Shown here piece after piece: positions 37,316 to 48,600 of a stretch of 64,000 nucleotides of DNA. The notes below the pieces were generated by a model. The model made no database searches. It saw only the letters and a program-made list of their open reading frames with translations, and was not told the origin of the DNA. Within the stretch, counting starts at the first letter, position 1. Every line of letters begins with the position of its first letter. The stretch covers positions 43,189-107,188 of the forward strand of contig JABLUY010000124.1 of assembly GCA_013306675.1 (NCBI GenBank), given 5' to 3'. The position numbers and the translations under genes are program-made. This DNA comes from Thraustochytrium sp. TN22 (taxonomy: Eukaryota > Sar > Bigyra > Thraustochytrida > Thraustochytriidae).

Positions 37316-37336
37316 TGTGGAATACCACATGTCATG
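37309..37336 (+). terminator. Imperfect inverted repeat spanning the stop codon
   Basis: The sequence around the TGA (37313-37315) can fold into a ~12-bp stem with about two mismatches and a 4-base loop (left arm CATGTGATGTGG, right arm CCACATGTCATG). It may be a 3'-end processing or stability element; no other gene here shows one, so it may be chance. Confidence 0.35.
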
Positions 37337-37756
37337 ACAACAGGACGGTCAGGGAAGCGGCGGGTGCGAGCCCGTCGGCTTCGCTTGCTCGGAATGACCA
37401 TGTCCGGCGAGCGCTGCGAGCAGCTCCTCGTTCAGGTTTACCCCTTTTCATAGTAGCTGCTCTACCAGAGCAAGTACGAGGAAAATGCAGCTGCCAGATG
37501 TCGTGCGACGAAATTGCACCTCGATGATGCTTGTGTATGGTGACGAGATGACGCGGCTGCGGCTAGCTAGCTAGCTAGCTAGCTGGAGCGAAGTGCCGGG
37601 ATCATGATGCACGGCGTGTCGTGGTCGTTCCGAAGATGAGCGGCGGCTACCACGGGCTCCAAGCAAGTCGGCGAGCACAGGCAGATCGCGAAGCGGAGCG
37701 TGGCAGGCCACGCACGCGAGCGGGAGCGGCGCGGCGCGAGGAGAGGAGAGGAGAGG
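37316..37756. other. Spacer upstream of the ASCC3-like gene
   Basis: Holds a (CTAG)n tract at about 37564-37584, 170 bases before the ATG, and GGAGA repeats immediately before it. No gene seen. Confidence 0.55.
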
Positions 37757-40700
37757 ATGGACGTGAGCCTGGACGACCAGCGCGCGCCGCGGCTGACGTG
37801 CTTTTTGCGCGCCAGGGAGGCGGCAGCCGGCGGCCATGGGCGCATGACGCAGTCCGAGGTGGTCCTGGCGCGGCGCGAGCGGCTGCGTGCGGCGCTGGCG
37901 GAGGTGCGGGCCGGCGAGGCACCGCACGGGTTCTCCTGGGAAGCTCTGCTGCGTGGGCGGCCGAACAAGGCCGGCATGCGCAGCAAGTTCACGCGCTTTG
38001 TGGAGCTGTGCGCCAACTTCGCCGGTGATGAGGAGCAGGCCGTGGGCGACCGGCTCGAGGCTATCGCGCAGGACCTCTTTGTGGGCTTCAACAGCCCGAC
38101 AGGGCTCAGGAAGCTAGACATTGAGCTCAAGCTCGGGAACCCTGGCGTGAAAAAGGGCGACGTCGTGGAGGCACGCGACCTGGCGCTCGAGCTCCATGCC
38201 TGGGCCAGCGAACCCGGCGGCTCCGAGACGTCGACCCGTGGCAAGGCTGGCAAGCCGGAGCTCGCCGCGCGCAGGTACGCCATCCCATCCGAAGAGCAGT
38301 ACGAGCACTTTGGCGAGGACCGCGACCCCGCGGCGGAAGACGATTTTCCGGAAGAAGCGTTCGGCGATGACGAGTATGGCGAGGAGGGCGAGAGCGGCGC
38401 GGCCGGGGCATCCGCGGCACAGGACATGGGGCCCAACCTGACACTCTGGCTCGAGGAGCAGTGCGTGCTGCACGTGTCCAAGTTGGACCAGGGCAACGCC
38501 ATGAGCGGCGCGGACCTGGCGGCGTCCATCCGCGCGCTGCTGGCCAGCAAGGCCAGCGACGAGGAGCTCCAGGGCCAGCTCTTCGACTTGCTCGGCATGA
38601 GCGACGGCACTTTTGAGCTCATCGCGGACCTGCTTGCCAAGCGCGCCGCCATTTGCGCGCCGCTGCGGCCGGCCTTTGGTGCTGGTGCTGGTGCTGGTGC
38701 TGCTGGTGCTGGTGCTGCTGGTGCTGCTCCGCGAGCGCCAGCCGCTGGCACCGGAGCAGACGCCGGCGGCTTTGTGATGCCAACTTTTGCGCCTGCCTCA
38801 CGTGGCCCCGCCGAGGGCGGGCGCAACGTAATGGTACGCATGGACGCGAGCGACCCTGCCGAGCGCGGCGCACGCAAGGTGGCGCTCCCGGTGCTCAAGA
38901 GCGGCATGCGCCCGGCCGGCACGCGTGAGGAGCACATGACCATGGAGCGGCTGACCGGGCCCGGCGCCGGCGCGAGCGGCGAGGAGGGCAAGGGCCGCTA
39001 TGTGGAGGTGCAGGTGCCGGCGCCGAAGAAGAAGTTTCGCGCCGATGAAGATGTGCGCGTGCCCATCTCGGCCTTTGGCAGTCTGGCGCAGACCGCCTTC
39101 GAAGGCATCCCGAAGCTGAATCGCCTGCAGTCCGCCGTCTTCACCATGGCATACCACACCAACCACAACCTGCTGGTGTGCGCGCCAACCGGCGCAGGCA
39201 AGACGAACGTGGCCATGACGGCCGTCGTTCGCGAAATTGAGCAGCACGCGGATGACATCCACGCAGTCAAGATCATCTATGTGGCGCCCATGAAGGCGCT
39301 CGCGCAGGAGGTCGTGGACAAGTTCGGCCAGCGGCTCAAGCCGCTTGGCATCAAGGTGCGCGAGTTGACCGGCGACATGCAGCTGACGCGCGCCGAGATT
39401 GAGAAGACACAGGTGATCGTGACGACACCCGAAAAATGGGACGTCATCACGCGCAAGTCTGGCGACGGCACGCTCGTCGAGGCTGTCGGCCTGCTCATTA
39501 TTGACGAAGTGCACCTGGTGGGCGAGGACCGCGGCCCAGTCATCGAGGCGCTCGTGGCGCGCACGCTGCGCCTCGTGGAGCAGAAGCAGAAGATGGTGCG
39601 CATCGTGGGTCTCTCCGCGACACTGCCCAACTACCGCGACGCCGCCGAGTTTCTGCGCGTCGACCCGCACAACGGCCTCTTCTTCTTTGACAACTCCTTC
39701 CGGCCCGTGCCGCTGGACCAGACCTTTATTGGCGTCATCGAAAAGAACGTGCAGAAGCGCCTGTCCATGTACAACGACCTGGCCTTCGAGAAGGCGGTCG
39801 ACTCAATCCGCCGCGGCCACCAGGTGATGATCTTCGTGCACTCGCGCAAGGACACGGGCAAGACGGCGCGCGCACTGCTGGAGGCGGCGGGTATCAAGAG
39901 CCCACGCATCTTCGAGTCAGCGGAGCATGTCATCAACACGCGCAATCGCGACTTCTTTGCCAAGGATGTGGCCAAGTCCAAGTCCGGCGAGCTTCGCGAG
40001 CTCTTCCAGTCCGGCATCGGCGTGCACCACGCCGGCATGCTGCGCGCCGACCGCTCGCTCACCGAGAAGATGTTTGCGCAGCAGGCCATCTCCGTGCTGG
40101 TGTGCACGGCCACGCTTGCTTGGGGCGTCAACCTGCCGGTACACACCGTCATCATCAAGGGGACGCAAATCTATGTGCCGGAGAAGGGCGGCCTCGTGGA
40201 GCTCAACATGCAGGACGTCTTTCAGTGCTTCGGCCGCGCCGGCCGCCCGCAGTATGACACGCGTGGCGAGGCGGTCCTCATCACCGAGAAGGACCAGCTC
40301 AATCGATACCTGAGCATGCTCAACCACGCGCTGCCGCTTGAGTCGCACCTGGACAAGCATCTGCCGGACGCGCTCAACGCCGAAATCGTCTCGGGCACCG
40401 TGACGAACCTGGAGGAGGCGGCGGAATGGCTCTCGTACACGTTCCTGCACATCCGCATGATGCGCAACCCGGTGCGCTACGGCATCACGCATAAGGAGCA
40501 GCAGGAGGATCCGACGCTGCTGAAACGGCGCGCCGAGCTCATCGTATCGGCGGCGCGAGAGCTAGACCGCGCCAAGATGTCGCGCTTTGCGCTCGGCCCG
40601 CGCGCCGCCGGTGTCGGCATGACGCTCCCGGATTTGCAGGCGCCCTTTGGCGTCACAGACCTGGGACGCGTCGCGTCGCACTTTTACATCGGCCACGGCA

Positions 40701-43700
40701 CCATCGAGGAATTCAACACCAAGCTGCGCCCCGGGCTCACGGATGCCCAGGTCTTCGACGTGCTATGCCACGCGTCCGAGTTCGACCAGCTCAAGGTGCG
40801 TGAGGAGGAGGTCTCGGAGCTCGCCAAGCTGCGCAAGGCGGCCTGCGCCGTCGACGTCATCTCGCCGGCCGACTCGCCGCGCGGCAAGGCCTGCATCCTC
40901 TTCCAGGCTTACATCACGCGCGCCTTCGTGCGCTCCTTCACGCTGTCATCGGACATGAGCTACATCTCGCAGAACATGGGACGCATTGCGCGCGCCGTCT
41001 TCGAGATCGCCCTCAAGAAGCGCTGGTCCGGGATGGCCGGCCGCATGCTGGCCATCTGCACGGCGCTCGACCAGCGCTGCTGGTGGCCGCCCTATTCACA
41101 CCCGCTGCGCCAGTTTGTCCCTCGCTTCTTCGCGGCCGATATGGTGCAGAAGCTCGAGGACCGCGGCACCTCGTGCGAGCTGGAGAGTCTCATCGAGATG
41201 AGGCCCGCTGAGATTGACAGCATGCTGCGCCACCAGCAGATCGGCGGCAAGATCCTGCGCGTCGCGCGCAACATCCCCTACCTGCAGGTCGACGCCTACT
41301 TGCAGCCGCTCACGCGCAGCATCCTGCGCGTCTCGCTCGATATCTTTCCGGACTTTGACTGGAACGACCGCGTGCACGGCGCGGCGCAGACGTTTTGGTT
41401 CTGGGTCGATGACCAGAACTCGGAGTGGATCTACCACGCGGAGCGGTTCACGCTGCGCAAGGCTGACTGGAAGGCCGCCCGCCGCCAGCACGAGGACGAC
41501 GAGGCGGACGGCGAGGCTGAAGGCGAGGACGACGACGCGGGCGGCGCCTCGGCGGCCGCGCAGCAGCCCAAGATGCATCCGGCGCTAGCGGCGCTAGCGC
41601 TGCAGCGCAGCAGCTCCACGCGTCGCGAGTTCACCATCCCCATCTTCGAGCCGCTCCCGCCCCAGTACTACCTGCACATTTACAGCGACACGTGGTTCGG
41701 CGGCGAGGCCGTGGTCCCACTCACCCTCGACAAGCTGGTGCTGCCGGCCAAGGTAAAGCAGCACACCGACCTGCTGGCGCTCTCGCCGCTGCCGCGCACC
41801 GCGCTGCACGACGACACCTTCGAGCACATGTACGCGCGCAAGTTCACGCACTTCAACCCGATTCAGACGCAGATCTTCCACGTCATGTACCACACGGACG
41901 AGAACGTGCTGCTGGGCGCGCCCACGGGCTCTGGCAAAACCATCTCCTCGGAACTCGCGCTTCTGCGCGTCTTCAAGGAGTACCCGACCCAAAAGGTCGT
42001 CTACATCGCACCGCTCAAGGCCCTCGTGGCGGAACGCTCCAAGGAGTGGCAGCAGACGCTGGGTCGCCAGCTCGGCAAGCGCGTCGTCGAGTTCACGGGC
42101 GACGTGACGCCAGACCCAGGCGTTCTGCGCCGCGCGGACGTCCTCATTACAACGCCCGAGAAGTGGGACGGCGCCTCGCGCATGTGGCAGAACCGTGACT
42201 ACGTCAAGCAGGTGCGCCTTGTCATCATTGACGAGATCCATCTGCTCGGCGAGGAGCGCGGTGCGGTGCTCGAGGTCATCGTCACGCGAATGCGCTACAT
42301 CGCTGAGACCACGGGCCACCCGGTCCGCATCGTCGGCCTGTCCACGGCGCTCGCCAACGCGCACGACCTCGCCAGCTGGCTTGGCATTCGCAACGAGGTC
42401 GGCCTTTACAACTTCCGCCCTGCTGTTCGGCCCGTGCCGCTCGAGGCGCACATCCACGGCTTCCCGGGCAAGCACTACTGCCCGCGCATGGCCACCATGA
42501 CGAAGCCGGCGTACCAGGCCATCCTTACGCACTCGCCGTCCAAGCCCGTGCTCATCTTCGTCGCCTCGCGCCGCCAGACGCGCATCACCTCCATGGACCT
42601 CATCGCGCACTGCGCCTCCTCGGACAGCCCGCGCCGCTTCCTGCACATGGACTCGCAGGACATGGAGGCCATTATCCAGTCCGGCGTCGATGACGAGACG
42701 CTGCGCCACACGCTCGCCTTTGGCATCGGCATTCACCACGCCGGTTTGTCGGCGCGGGACCGCGAGATCGTCGAGGAGCTCTTCGTGAACGGCAAGATCC
42801 AGGTGCTCGTGTGCACGTCAACGCTCGCCTGGGGCGTCAACTTCCCGGCGCACCTCGTCATCATCAAGGGCACCGAGTACTACGACGCCAAGACCAAGCG
42901 GTATCAACCCTTCCCGGTCACCGACGTGCTGCAGATGATGGGGCGCGCCGGCCGCCCACAGTTCGACCAGGAGGGCGTCGCCATGATCTTCGTCGAGGAG
43001 TCGCTCAAGGACTTTTACAAAAAGTTCCTCTACGAGCCCTTCCCCGTCGAGAGCCACCTGCCGGAGTTCTTGCACAACCACCTCAACGCCGAGATCGCCG
43101 CGGGCTCCATCAACAGCGAGCGCGAGGCGCTCGACTACCTGTCGTGGACCTACTTCTTCCGCCGCCTGCCGGCCAACCCGTCCTACTACGGGCTCGACAG
43201 CGCCGATACTGACGCCGTCGCGCTCTTCCTGATCCGCCTCGTGCGCCACATTCTTGGCGACCTGGAGCGCACCGGCTGCATCGACATGCGGGAGCGGCGT
43301 AGCGTCGGCGCCGGCGCTGGCGCCCTCTCTCAACAGGCCAAGACTGGCGGCACTTGGAACAACGAGACCTCGGTCACCTCCAAGACCGACAAAGAGGTCC
43401 TGGACAAGAATCTCAAGAACGTCCTGGTCGCGCCTACGCGCGCTGGTAAGGTGGCCGCCTTTTACTACCTCGACTATCGCACCGTGGACCTCTTCTGCGG
43501 CTTCGTAGAGAACCGCGATGAGAACCTGCGCTCGACGGCGCTGCTGCGCGAGGTCTTGCAGGTCGTCGCCGGTGCGCACGAGTTCGCCGAGGTTCCCGTG
43601 CGCCACAACGAGGACCTGCTCAACCGCGACTTCGCGGCGCTCCTCCCGTGGGACCCCTTCGGCACGTGGAACTCGGACGACCCGCACTGTAAGGCGTACC

Positions 43701-44491
43701 TGCTGCTTCAGGCGCATTGCAAGGGCGTGCCCATGCCCATCAAGGACTATGTTGGCGACCTGCGCTCCGTGCTGGACCAGGCGCCGCGCGTGCTCTCGGC
43801 GCTCATTGAGATTGCTGCCGACCTCGGCGACCTCCCGGTCGTCCTGGCCGCCATGCGCGTCTCGCAGAGTCTCACCCAGGCGCACTGGCTCACCGACTCG
43901 CCGCTGGCGCAGCTCCCGGCAGTGAGGCGCTCCCAGGCACAGGACCTCGACCCGCGGGCCGCTTCTTCGTCTCGGCGCGGCGGCCGCGGCGGCGGCAAGA
44001 AGAGGGCGCCGACAGACCAGGCCGACGCCGCCGACGGCGGCGAGGATAAGGACGACCAGCTCCGTCTTGCGGCGCAGGGCAACTTGCGCCTCCCGCCGCA
44101 GGCCTCGGCCGCGCTCAAGGCGCTGCCTGTTTTCGCGGCGTCCGTCGAACTGCAGGACGGCGGCAGCCTGCTGCACGTCGCACTTGACGTGACCAACGCG
44201 GGCTCCGCCACAGCCGCGCCGCCCTCGGTGGCGCCCTTCATCAAGCACCGCCAGCACGCCTGGTGGGTCGTCGTCTCGGCCGCCGACGGCCGCGTGCTGC
44301 ACGTCAAACACCTCATCGGCCTGCCTAAGCGCACCGTCACCATGCGCTTCCTCTGCAAGCCCGAAGTGCCGCCCGCCCACATCCGCCTCGTATCAGGCGC
44401 CATGATGGGCCTCACGCAAACCTTTGACTGCCCAAAGAGCCCGAGCCCGCTTGTCCCAGTGGACAAGCCAGGTGCCGAGGCCTCGGCATGA
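37757..44491 (+). CDS. ASCC3: ASCC3/Slh1-like Ski2-family helicase with two helicase cassettes
   Basis: 2244 residues, single exon; ATG at 37757 is the first in frame (the frame is open slightly further up from a GTG). ASCC3/Slh1 is the large helicase of the ASC-1/RQT complex that splits collided ribosomes and assists alkylation repair. The N-terminal ~430 residues include a helical region with ELQGQLFDLLGM, as in ASCC3. Cassette 1 has Walker A APTGAGKT (~476), DEVH and GLSATLPN, followed by winged-helix and Sec63 regions (FDQLKVREEE). Cassette 2 has APTGSGKT (~1388), DEIH and the ASCC3-type GLSTALAN, then a second Sec63-like domain. The closest relative, Brr2, is less similar at FDLLG and GLSTALAN. 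A Gly/Ala run (~306-325) comes from GGTGCT repeats at 38671-38730. Both Walker motifs are intact, so both cassettes may be active. Length matches the family. Confidence 0.93.
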   Translation: MDVSLDDQRAPRLTCFLRAREAAAGGHGRMTQSEVVLARRERLRAALAEVRAGEAPHGFSWEALLRGRPNKAGMRSKFTRFVELCANFAGDEEQAVGDRLEAIAQDLFVGFNSPTGLRKLDIELKLGNPGVKKGDVVEARDLALELHAWASEPGGSETSTRGKAGKPELAARRYAIPSEEQYEHFGEDRDPAAEDDFPEEAFGDDEYGEEGESGAAGASAAQDMGPNLTLWLEEQCVLHVSKLDQGNAMSGADLAASIRALLASKASDEELQGQLFDLLGMSDGTFELIADLLAKRAAICAPLRPAFGAGAGAGAAGAGAAGAAPRAPAAGTGADAGGFVMPTFAPASRGPAEGGRNVMVRMDASDPAERGARKVALPVLKSGMRPAGTREEHMTMERLTGPGAGASGEEGKGRYVEVQVPAPKKKFRADEDVRVPISAFGSLAQTAFEGIPKLNRLQSAVFTMAYHTNHNLLVCAPTGAGKTNVAMTAVVREIEQHADDIHAVKIIYVAPMKALAQEVVDKFGQRLKPLGIKVRELTGDMQLTRAEIEKTQVIVTTPEKWDVITRKSGDGTLVEAVGLLIIDEVHLVGEDRGPVIEALVARTLRLVEQKQKMVRIVGLSATLPNYRDAAEFLRVDPHNGLFFFDNSFRPVPLDQTFIGVIEKNVQKRLSMYNDLAFEKAVDSIRRGHQVMIFVHSRKDTGKTARALLEAAGIKSPRIFESAEHVINTRNRDFFAKDVAKSKSGELRELFQSGIGVHHAGMLRADRSLTEKMFAQQAISVLVCTATLAWGVNLPVHTVIIKGTQIYVPEKGGLVELNMQDVFQCFGRAGRPQYDTRGEAVLITEKDQLNRYLSMLNHALPLESHLDKHLPDALNAEIVSGTVTNLEEAAEWLSYTFLHIRMMRNPVRYGITHKEQQEDPTLLKRRAELIVSAARELDRAKMSRFALGPRAAGVGMTLPDLQAPFGVTDLGRVASHFYIGHGTIEEFNTKLRPGLTDAQVFDVLCHASEFDQLKVREEEVSELAKLRKAACAVDVISPADSPRGKACILFQAYITRAFVRSFTLSSDMSYISQNMGRIARAVFEIALKKRWSGMAGRMLAICTALDQRCWWPPYSHPLRQFVPRFFAADMVQKLEDRGTSCELESLIEMRPAEIDSMLRHQQIGGKILRVARNIPYLQVDAYLQPLTRSILRVSLDIFPDFDWNDRVHGAAQTFWFWVDDQNSEWIYHAERFTLRKADWKAARRQHEDDEADGEAEGEDDDAGGASAAAQQPKMHPALAALALQRSSSTRREFTIPIFEPLPPQYYLHIYSDTWFGGEAVVPLTLDKLVLPAKVKQHTDLLALSPLPRTALHDDTFEHMYARKFTHFNPIQTQIFHVMYHTDENVLLGAPTGSGKTISSELALLRVFKEYPTQKVVYIAPLKALVAERSKEWQQTLGRQLGKRVVEFTGDVTPDPGVLRRADVLITTPEKWDGASRMWQNRDYVKQVRLVIIDEIHLLGEERGAVLEVIVTRMRYIAETTGHPVRIVGLSTALANAHDLASWLGIRNEVGLYNFRPAVRPVPLEAHIHGFPGKHYCPRMATMTKPAYQAILTHSPSKPVLIFVASRRQTRITSMDLIAHCASSDSPRRFLHMDSQDMEAIIQSGVDDETLRHTLAFGIGIHHAGLSARDREIVEELFVNGKIQVLVCTSTLAWGVNFPAHLVIIKGTEYYDAKTKRYQPFPVTDVLQMMGRAGRPQFDQEGVAMIFVEESLKDFYKKFLYEPFPVESHLPEFLHNHLNAEIAAGSINSEREALDYLSWTYFFRRLPANPSYYGLDSADTDAVALFLIRLVRHILGDLERTGCIDMRERRSVGAGAGALSQQAKTGGTWNNETSVTSKTDKEVLDKNLKNVLVAPTRAGKVAAFYYLDYRTVDLFCGFVENRDENLRSTALLREVLQVVAGAHEFAEVPVRHNEDLLNRDFAALLPWDPFGTWNSDDPHCKAYLLLQAHCKGVPMPIKDYVGDLRSVLDQAPRVLSALIEIAADLGDLPVVLAAMRVSQSLTQAHWLTDSPLAQLPAVRRSQAQDLDPRAASSSRRGGRGGGKKRAPTDQADAADGGEDKDDQLRLAAQGNLRLPPQASAALKALPVFAASVELQDGGSLLHVALDVTNAGSATAAPPSVAPFIKHRQHAWWVVVSAADGRVLHVKHLIGLPKRTVTMRFLCKPEVPPAHIRLVSGAMMGLTQTFDCPKSPSPLVPVDKPGAEASA

Positions 44492-44689
44492 TCAGGCCTG
44501 AGTATCTTTTGCTTTTATAGAACAGTATGCACTTGAGAAGCTTGACTCTTTTGCCAGGTTCAGATTGACGGCAGCGGTGGCGTTGCGGCGGCGCGGTATC
44601 GCAGCGCTGCGCCCTTCATGTCCTTCTCCATGTAGCCTTAGCTAGGTGACCGTTGGGACTGAGATCACTTGTCCTGACGCTTTCTTTCG

Positions 44690-44736
44690 ATGTTGATCCC
44701 GATTGGCGGCGCCCCGGCGGCGACGGCGGCGACGGC

Positions 44737-44771
<35 letters not shown>

Positions 44772-45592
44772 AAGAGACGAGACGCAGCGGCGCGCAAGAG
44801 AGCGCCGGCATGAATGTGCGTAGCTCCATCGAGCTTGTGGCTCGGGAGAGCGAGCTCAAGGAGCTTTGCAAGAAGGAGCCGCTTCTGGGCGTGTACTTTT
44901 TCGAGGACTGCAGCGCTTGCCACAAGCTGGCGCCGGGCCTCGAGCGGCTGGCCACGAGCAAGGAGTACAGCAAAGTCAAGTTCGTCCGTGTCGATGTGGC
45001 GGCAAGCGAAGACATCAAGGAGGCGTTCGAGGTGAAATGCGCTCCGAGCTTTATGTTCTTCAAGGACAAAGGGCGTGTGGACCACATCATGGAGGAGGAC
45101 GTCAACGCCGTGCGGTCCTCGCTGGAGAAGCTGACAAAGCGTGTGCGTCGCATCACCAGTCTCGAGGAGTACGACACCCTCAAGACGGTGCACGAGCGCC
45201 TCATCATCCACTTCTTCTCTGTCTGGGCGTTAGATTGCGAAGTGCTGAGCGAGACGCTGGAAGAGGCTGCCGCTACAGAGCGCGAGCCCCCCGTGAAGTT
45301 CGCGCGCGTCGACATCAACGAGTGCGAGCCCCTGGCGCGCGAGTTTCACATCCTCACTGTCCCAACCTTTGTGCTTGTGCGCAATGGGATGGTCCTGGAG
45401 CAGTTCCTCGGCGTGCCGACGCGTGATGACATTGAAACCGCAGTCGCTCTCGTCTCTCGCGACCTTCGGCCCGTCACAAAGGACGAGGACGCGGACGCAG
45501 ACAGGGACGAAGGCAAGACCGAGAACAGAGACTCGAAGAGGCGAGCCAGCGCGGCGGAGGCCCCAGCCCCAACCGCGCTGGCCACATCGTGA
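44690..45592 (+). CDS. Double-thioredoxin-domain protein
   Basis: 300 residues. The N-terminus has a poly-Ala run from a GGC/GCG tract (44700-44775); Met41 at 44810 is an alternative start that removes it. Domain 1 (~47-150) has the redox motif CSAC in YFFEDCSACHKLAP, the strand VKFVRVDV and the cis-Pro segment APSFMFF. Domain 2 (~155-262) has the same fold (VKFARVDI, VPTFVLV) but WALDC in place of the active CxxC, so only one cysteine remains and it is probably not redox active. There is no signal peptide or KDEL-type end, which argues against an ER disulfide isomerase and for a cytosolic or nuclear protein. The C-terminal tail is charged. It lies 198 bases after ASCC3 and only 54 bases from the end of the convergent importin gene. 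Confidence 0.8.
44697..44775 (+). repeat. (GGC)n-type tract encoding poly-Ala
   Basis: Imperfect GGC/GAC triplets in the first codons of the thioredoxin-like gene encode a run of Ala. Length variation would change only the poly-Ala run. Confidence 0.8.
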
Positions 45593-45646
45593 CAGGACAC
45601 GAAGGATCTTGCTGGTTCTTCTCCGTCAGAATGTGTCGGTCAGGGG

Positions 45647-48600
45647 TTAGGAAAAGAGCGAGGAGACGACGGCGTCGGCGGACACGAGGGGACGCAGCAC
45701 ATGCTCCGGCATGGAGCGCGAGCAGTCGCGAACAGCGTCGCGCATGACATCGTCGAGTGAACATGATACGACCTGGTCGGCCCAAAAGGCTTCCTCTTTG
45801 CGCAAGTCAAGGTTGGAGGGTGGCGTGCCGTCCTGCGGTCGCGGCGCGAGGTCCTGAAGGAGCTGCTTCGCGGCGACTTCGCGCTGTTTGTCGGTGGCGA
45901 GGTCGGAGCGCACATCAGACCAGACGCTGAGGATGGCGGTGAAGCGCGCCTGGTCGGCCTGGAGGCTCGACGGGTCCTCCGAGGTCCAGGGACGCGACGC
46001 CAGGCTGGCGCGCAGCTCGCCGCAGAGCACGACGGCCCAGAGCTTGCGGCGCCAGACACTCATGGCGTTACCGTCAATGTCCTTGTAGTTGCCGAGCCAG
46101 GCATCGACGAGCGTGAGCGTGGACAGGCCGGGCAGCGCCGCGGAGAGGCCTGGCGCGCCATACTCGAGGTCCAGGCGCGCCAGCACATTCAGATACATGA
46201 TGCGTAGCTGGCGGTCGAGCGAGGGCGCTCCCGCGCCGACGGTGATCGTGGCGACGCGCTGCAGAACGGGCGCAAGGACGGAGGGCACAGCGGGCGCGCG
46301 CGTGCGCAGGACCATCTCGAGCGAGCGCAGGAGGCGCGTCTCCTGCTGTTCCTTGAGCTCGCCGCGTGCCACGTAGGCGTCGAAGAGCGGGAGCAGGGTG
46401 TCGGCGCCAAAGTCGCGCACGATGTCGTTGGCGGCGGAGAGCAGGTGTGCCTCAAAGATGTCGAGGATGCGGCCGAAGAAGCTAACGTCCGTGCCGAGGC
46501 GCGTGAGCAGCGCTGGCAGGCGCTTGGTGAGCGCGTGCATGCCCGGGGTGTAGCGCGAGGTGGACCGCGCGATGGAGGCCCAGAGGTCGACGGCCGGCTC
46601 GCCGAGGTAGACAAAGTCAGGGTTCTGGACGTCGGTGCAGGCTGCGACGAGGGGAAGCAGGAGCTCCTGCAGCTCGAAGATGATCTGCGCCTTGCGGTCC
46701 GGCTCGATGCGCTCGGCCTCGCCCATCTTCTCTGCGACCTTTTGCAGGAGCTGCAGGACGCCCATCTTCCACAGGCTCCAGTCCGGGCCATCGTGGCGGC
46801 CCCAGAGCGAGGCGATGGGCTGCAGGAGGTCCGGCAGGCTGCGCAGAATGCCCTCCTCAACGCGCGTGACGAGCACCGAGAGCGTGGTGATAATGCCGAG
46901 GTGCGTGGAGCTAAGCTCGCAGGCGCCGCTGAGCTGCATGGCGGCGCGAATGGCACGCGTCTGAAAGGGCTCGAAGCAGGACGGCTCGAACGCCCACGAC
47001 TCCAGGAGGCGCTGCACGGCGCGCAGCGCCTGGATGCGCACGACCAGGTCGGTGCGCGTGCTCTCCGTGAGCGAGAGCAGGAACTCAAAGAGGGCGCCCT
47101 GCTCGCTCTCGTACGCCTCGGGAGGGATGCAGCCAATGAGCCACAGCACGCGGCTGCGCAGCACGTTGATGGCCAGACCGTCGCGCGGGTCGCCCAAGAG
47201 CGGGAAGAGGCTGCGCTCCACCCAGGCGCGAAACGGGAGGCGCTCGTGCAGCCAGTAGGCACAGATGCCTACGGCGCCATAGACGGCCTCGCGCAGCGCC
47301 ACAGACTCGGGAATGCCCGGGCCGGCGGCCAGCTCGGCCTTCTCGGTCTCCTCCAGGAGCTCGAGCAGCGCCGCTGTGGTGGGCTGCGGGTGCGTATCGA
47401 TGAGGGTGACGAGCAAGTTCTCGCAGGCGGGACGGAAGACGCGCGACGCGCTCTGCTCCTCCTCGCGCAGCGCAAACTCCTCGGGCGACTCGGTCCACTC
47501 GTCCACATCCTGCTCGCTCAGGACCATGGCGCGCAGCACGATGCCACGCACCGTGTCGCGCACGCGCGCGGGCGTCCAGAAGCGCGCCAGAATGGCGTGC
47601 GCGGCGCGCGCCGACTGTTCCGTGCCAGCGCCGTCCACGTCGCCCTGCGCGGTGATGAGCTTGCCAGAGCCGCCGCGCGGCTCCTCTGCATCGCTGGTGA
47701 GCTTGTACTCGTTACAGTTGAGCACGTTTCCCAGCAAGGTGACGCTCAGCACGCCGAGCTTTTCGTCGAAGAAGCCGCCGTGCTGTGGGTCGGCGCCGCC
47801 CACGATGCATGGCACAGTACGCATAAAGAAGAGGCTGTTGCTGTAGACCTTGTCCAAGAAGGCCTCCAGGTAGGGCACGAACCCCAGCGGTTTCTTCTCC
47901 TGTGCGTCATTGACGAGGCGCAACATCGCGCGCAGGGTCTTGGTGGCGGACTCTCCCAGAGGGCGCGCGTAGGTGTCGAGCTGGAGGTTGCGACCGCGCG
48001 TGGGGGCTCCGCGGCAGAGCCCGAGCAGCTGCGCCTCGACGCTGGAGCTGCAAAGCTCCTGCAGCAGCAGCCGCGGCTGGGGGCCGGTCGCGAAGGTTTC
48101 CTCGGACCACCCGTAGGCCACCAGTAGGTGCAGCAGCTTGCTGGCGGCCAGCACAACCTCTCCTCGCTCGCGAACCTCGGCGGTGTCCTCGGCGGCGCCC
48201 GCCGCCAGCATACGCGTCACATGCTGGGTCCACTGCGCATAGATGCCGTCCATGAGCTGCGCGCAAAGCTCGCGGAAGTTCTGCTTGTCAGCCGGCATGC
48301 GCTTGGTGTTGAGCTCCTTGAGCACGGCCAGGGTTGCCTGCAGGCCGCGCCGCGTCGAGAGCAGGTCACCTTCGCGCACGAAGCCGGACAGACCGGAGAA
48401 GAGGTCCGGCCAGCGGCGCGGCCAGTCCCCGCGCGCCGCCTGCGCTAGCGCCAGGTGCAGCTGCGGCGCCACCTGCTGGCTGGGCTCCGCCACGCTCTGC
48501 AGAAGCATTGCGCGCACCACGGCGCGCCGCTCCTCGCTGATGGCATTCTTGCGCGGCCATTCTTTATTGATGGTGTTCTTGAGCAAGATCGCAGCAAGCG

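Noticed and set aside
37757-44491. Brr2 (spliceosomal helicase) identity
   Set aside because: Two-cassette layout is shared, but GLSTALAN in cassette 2, the FDLLG N-terminal motif and the FDQLKVREEE stretch match ASCC3/Slh1 better.
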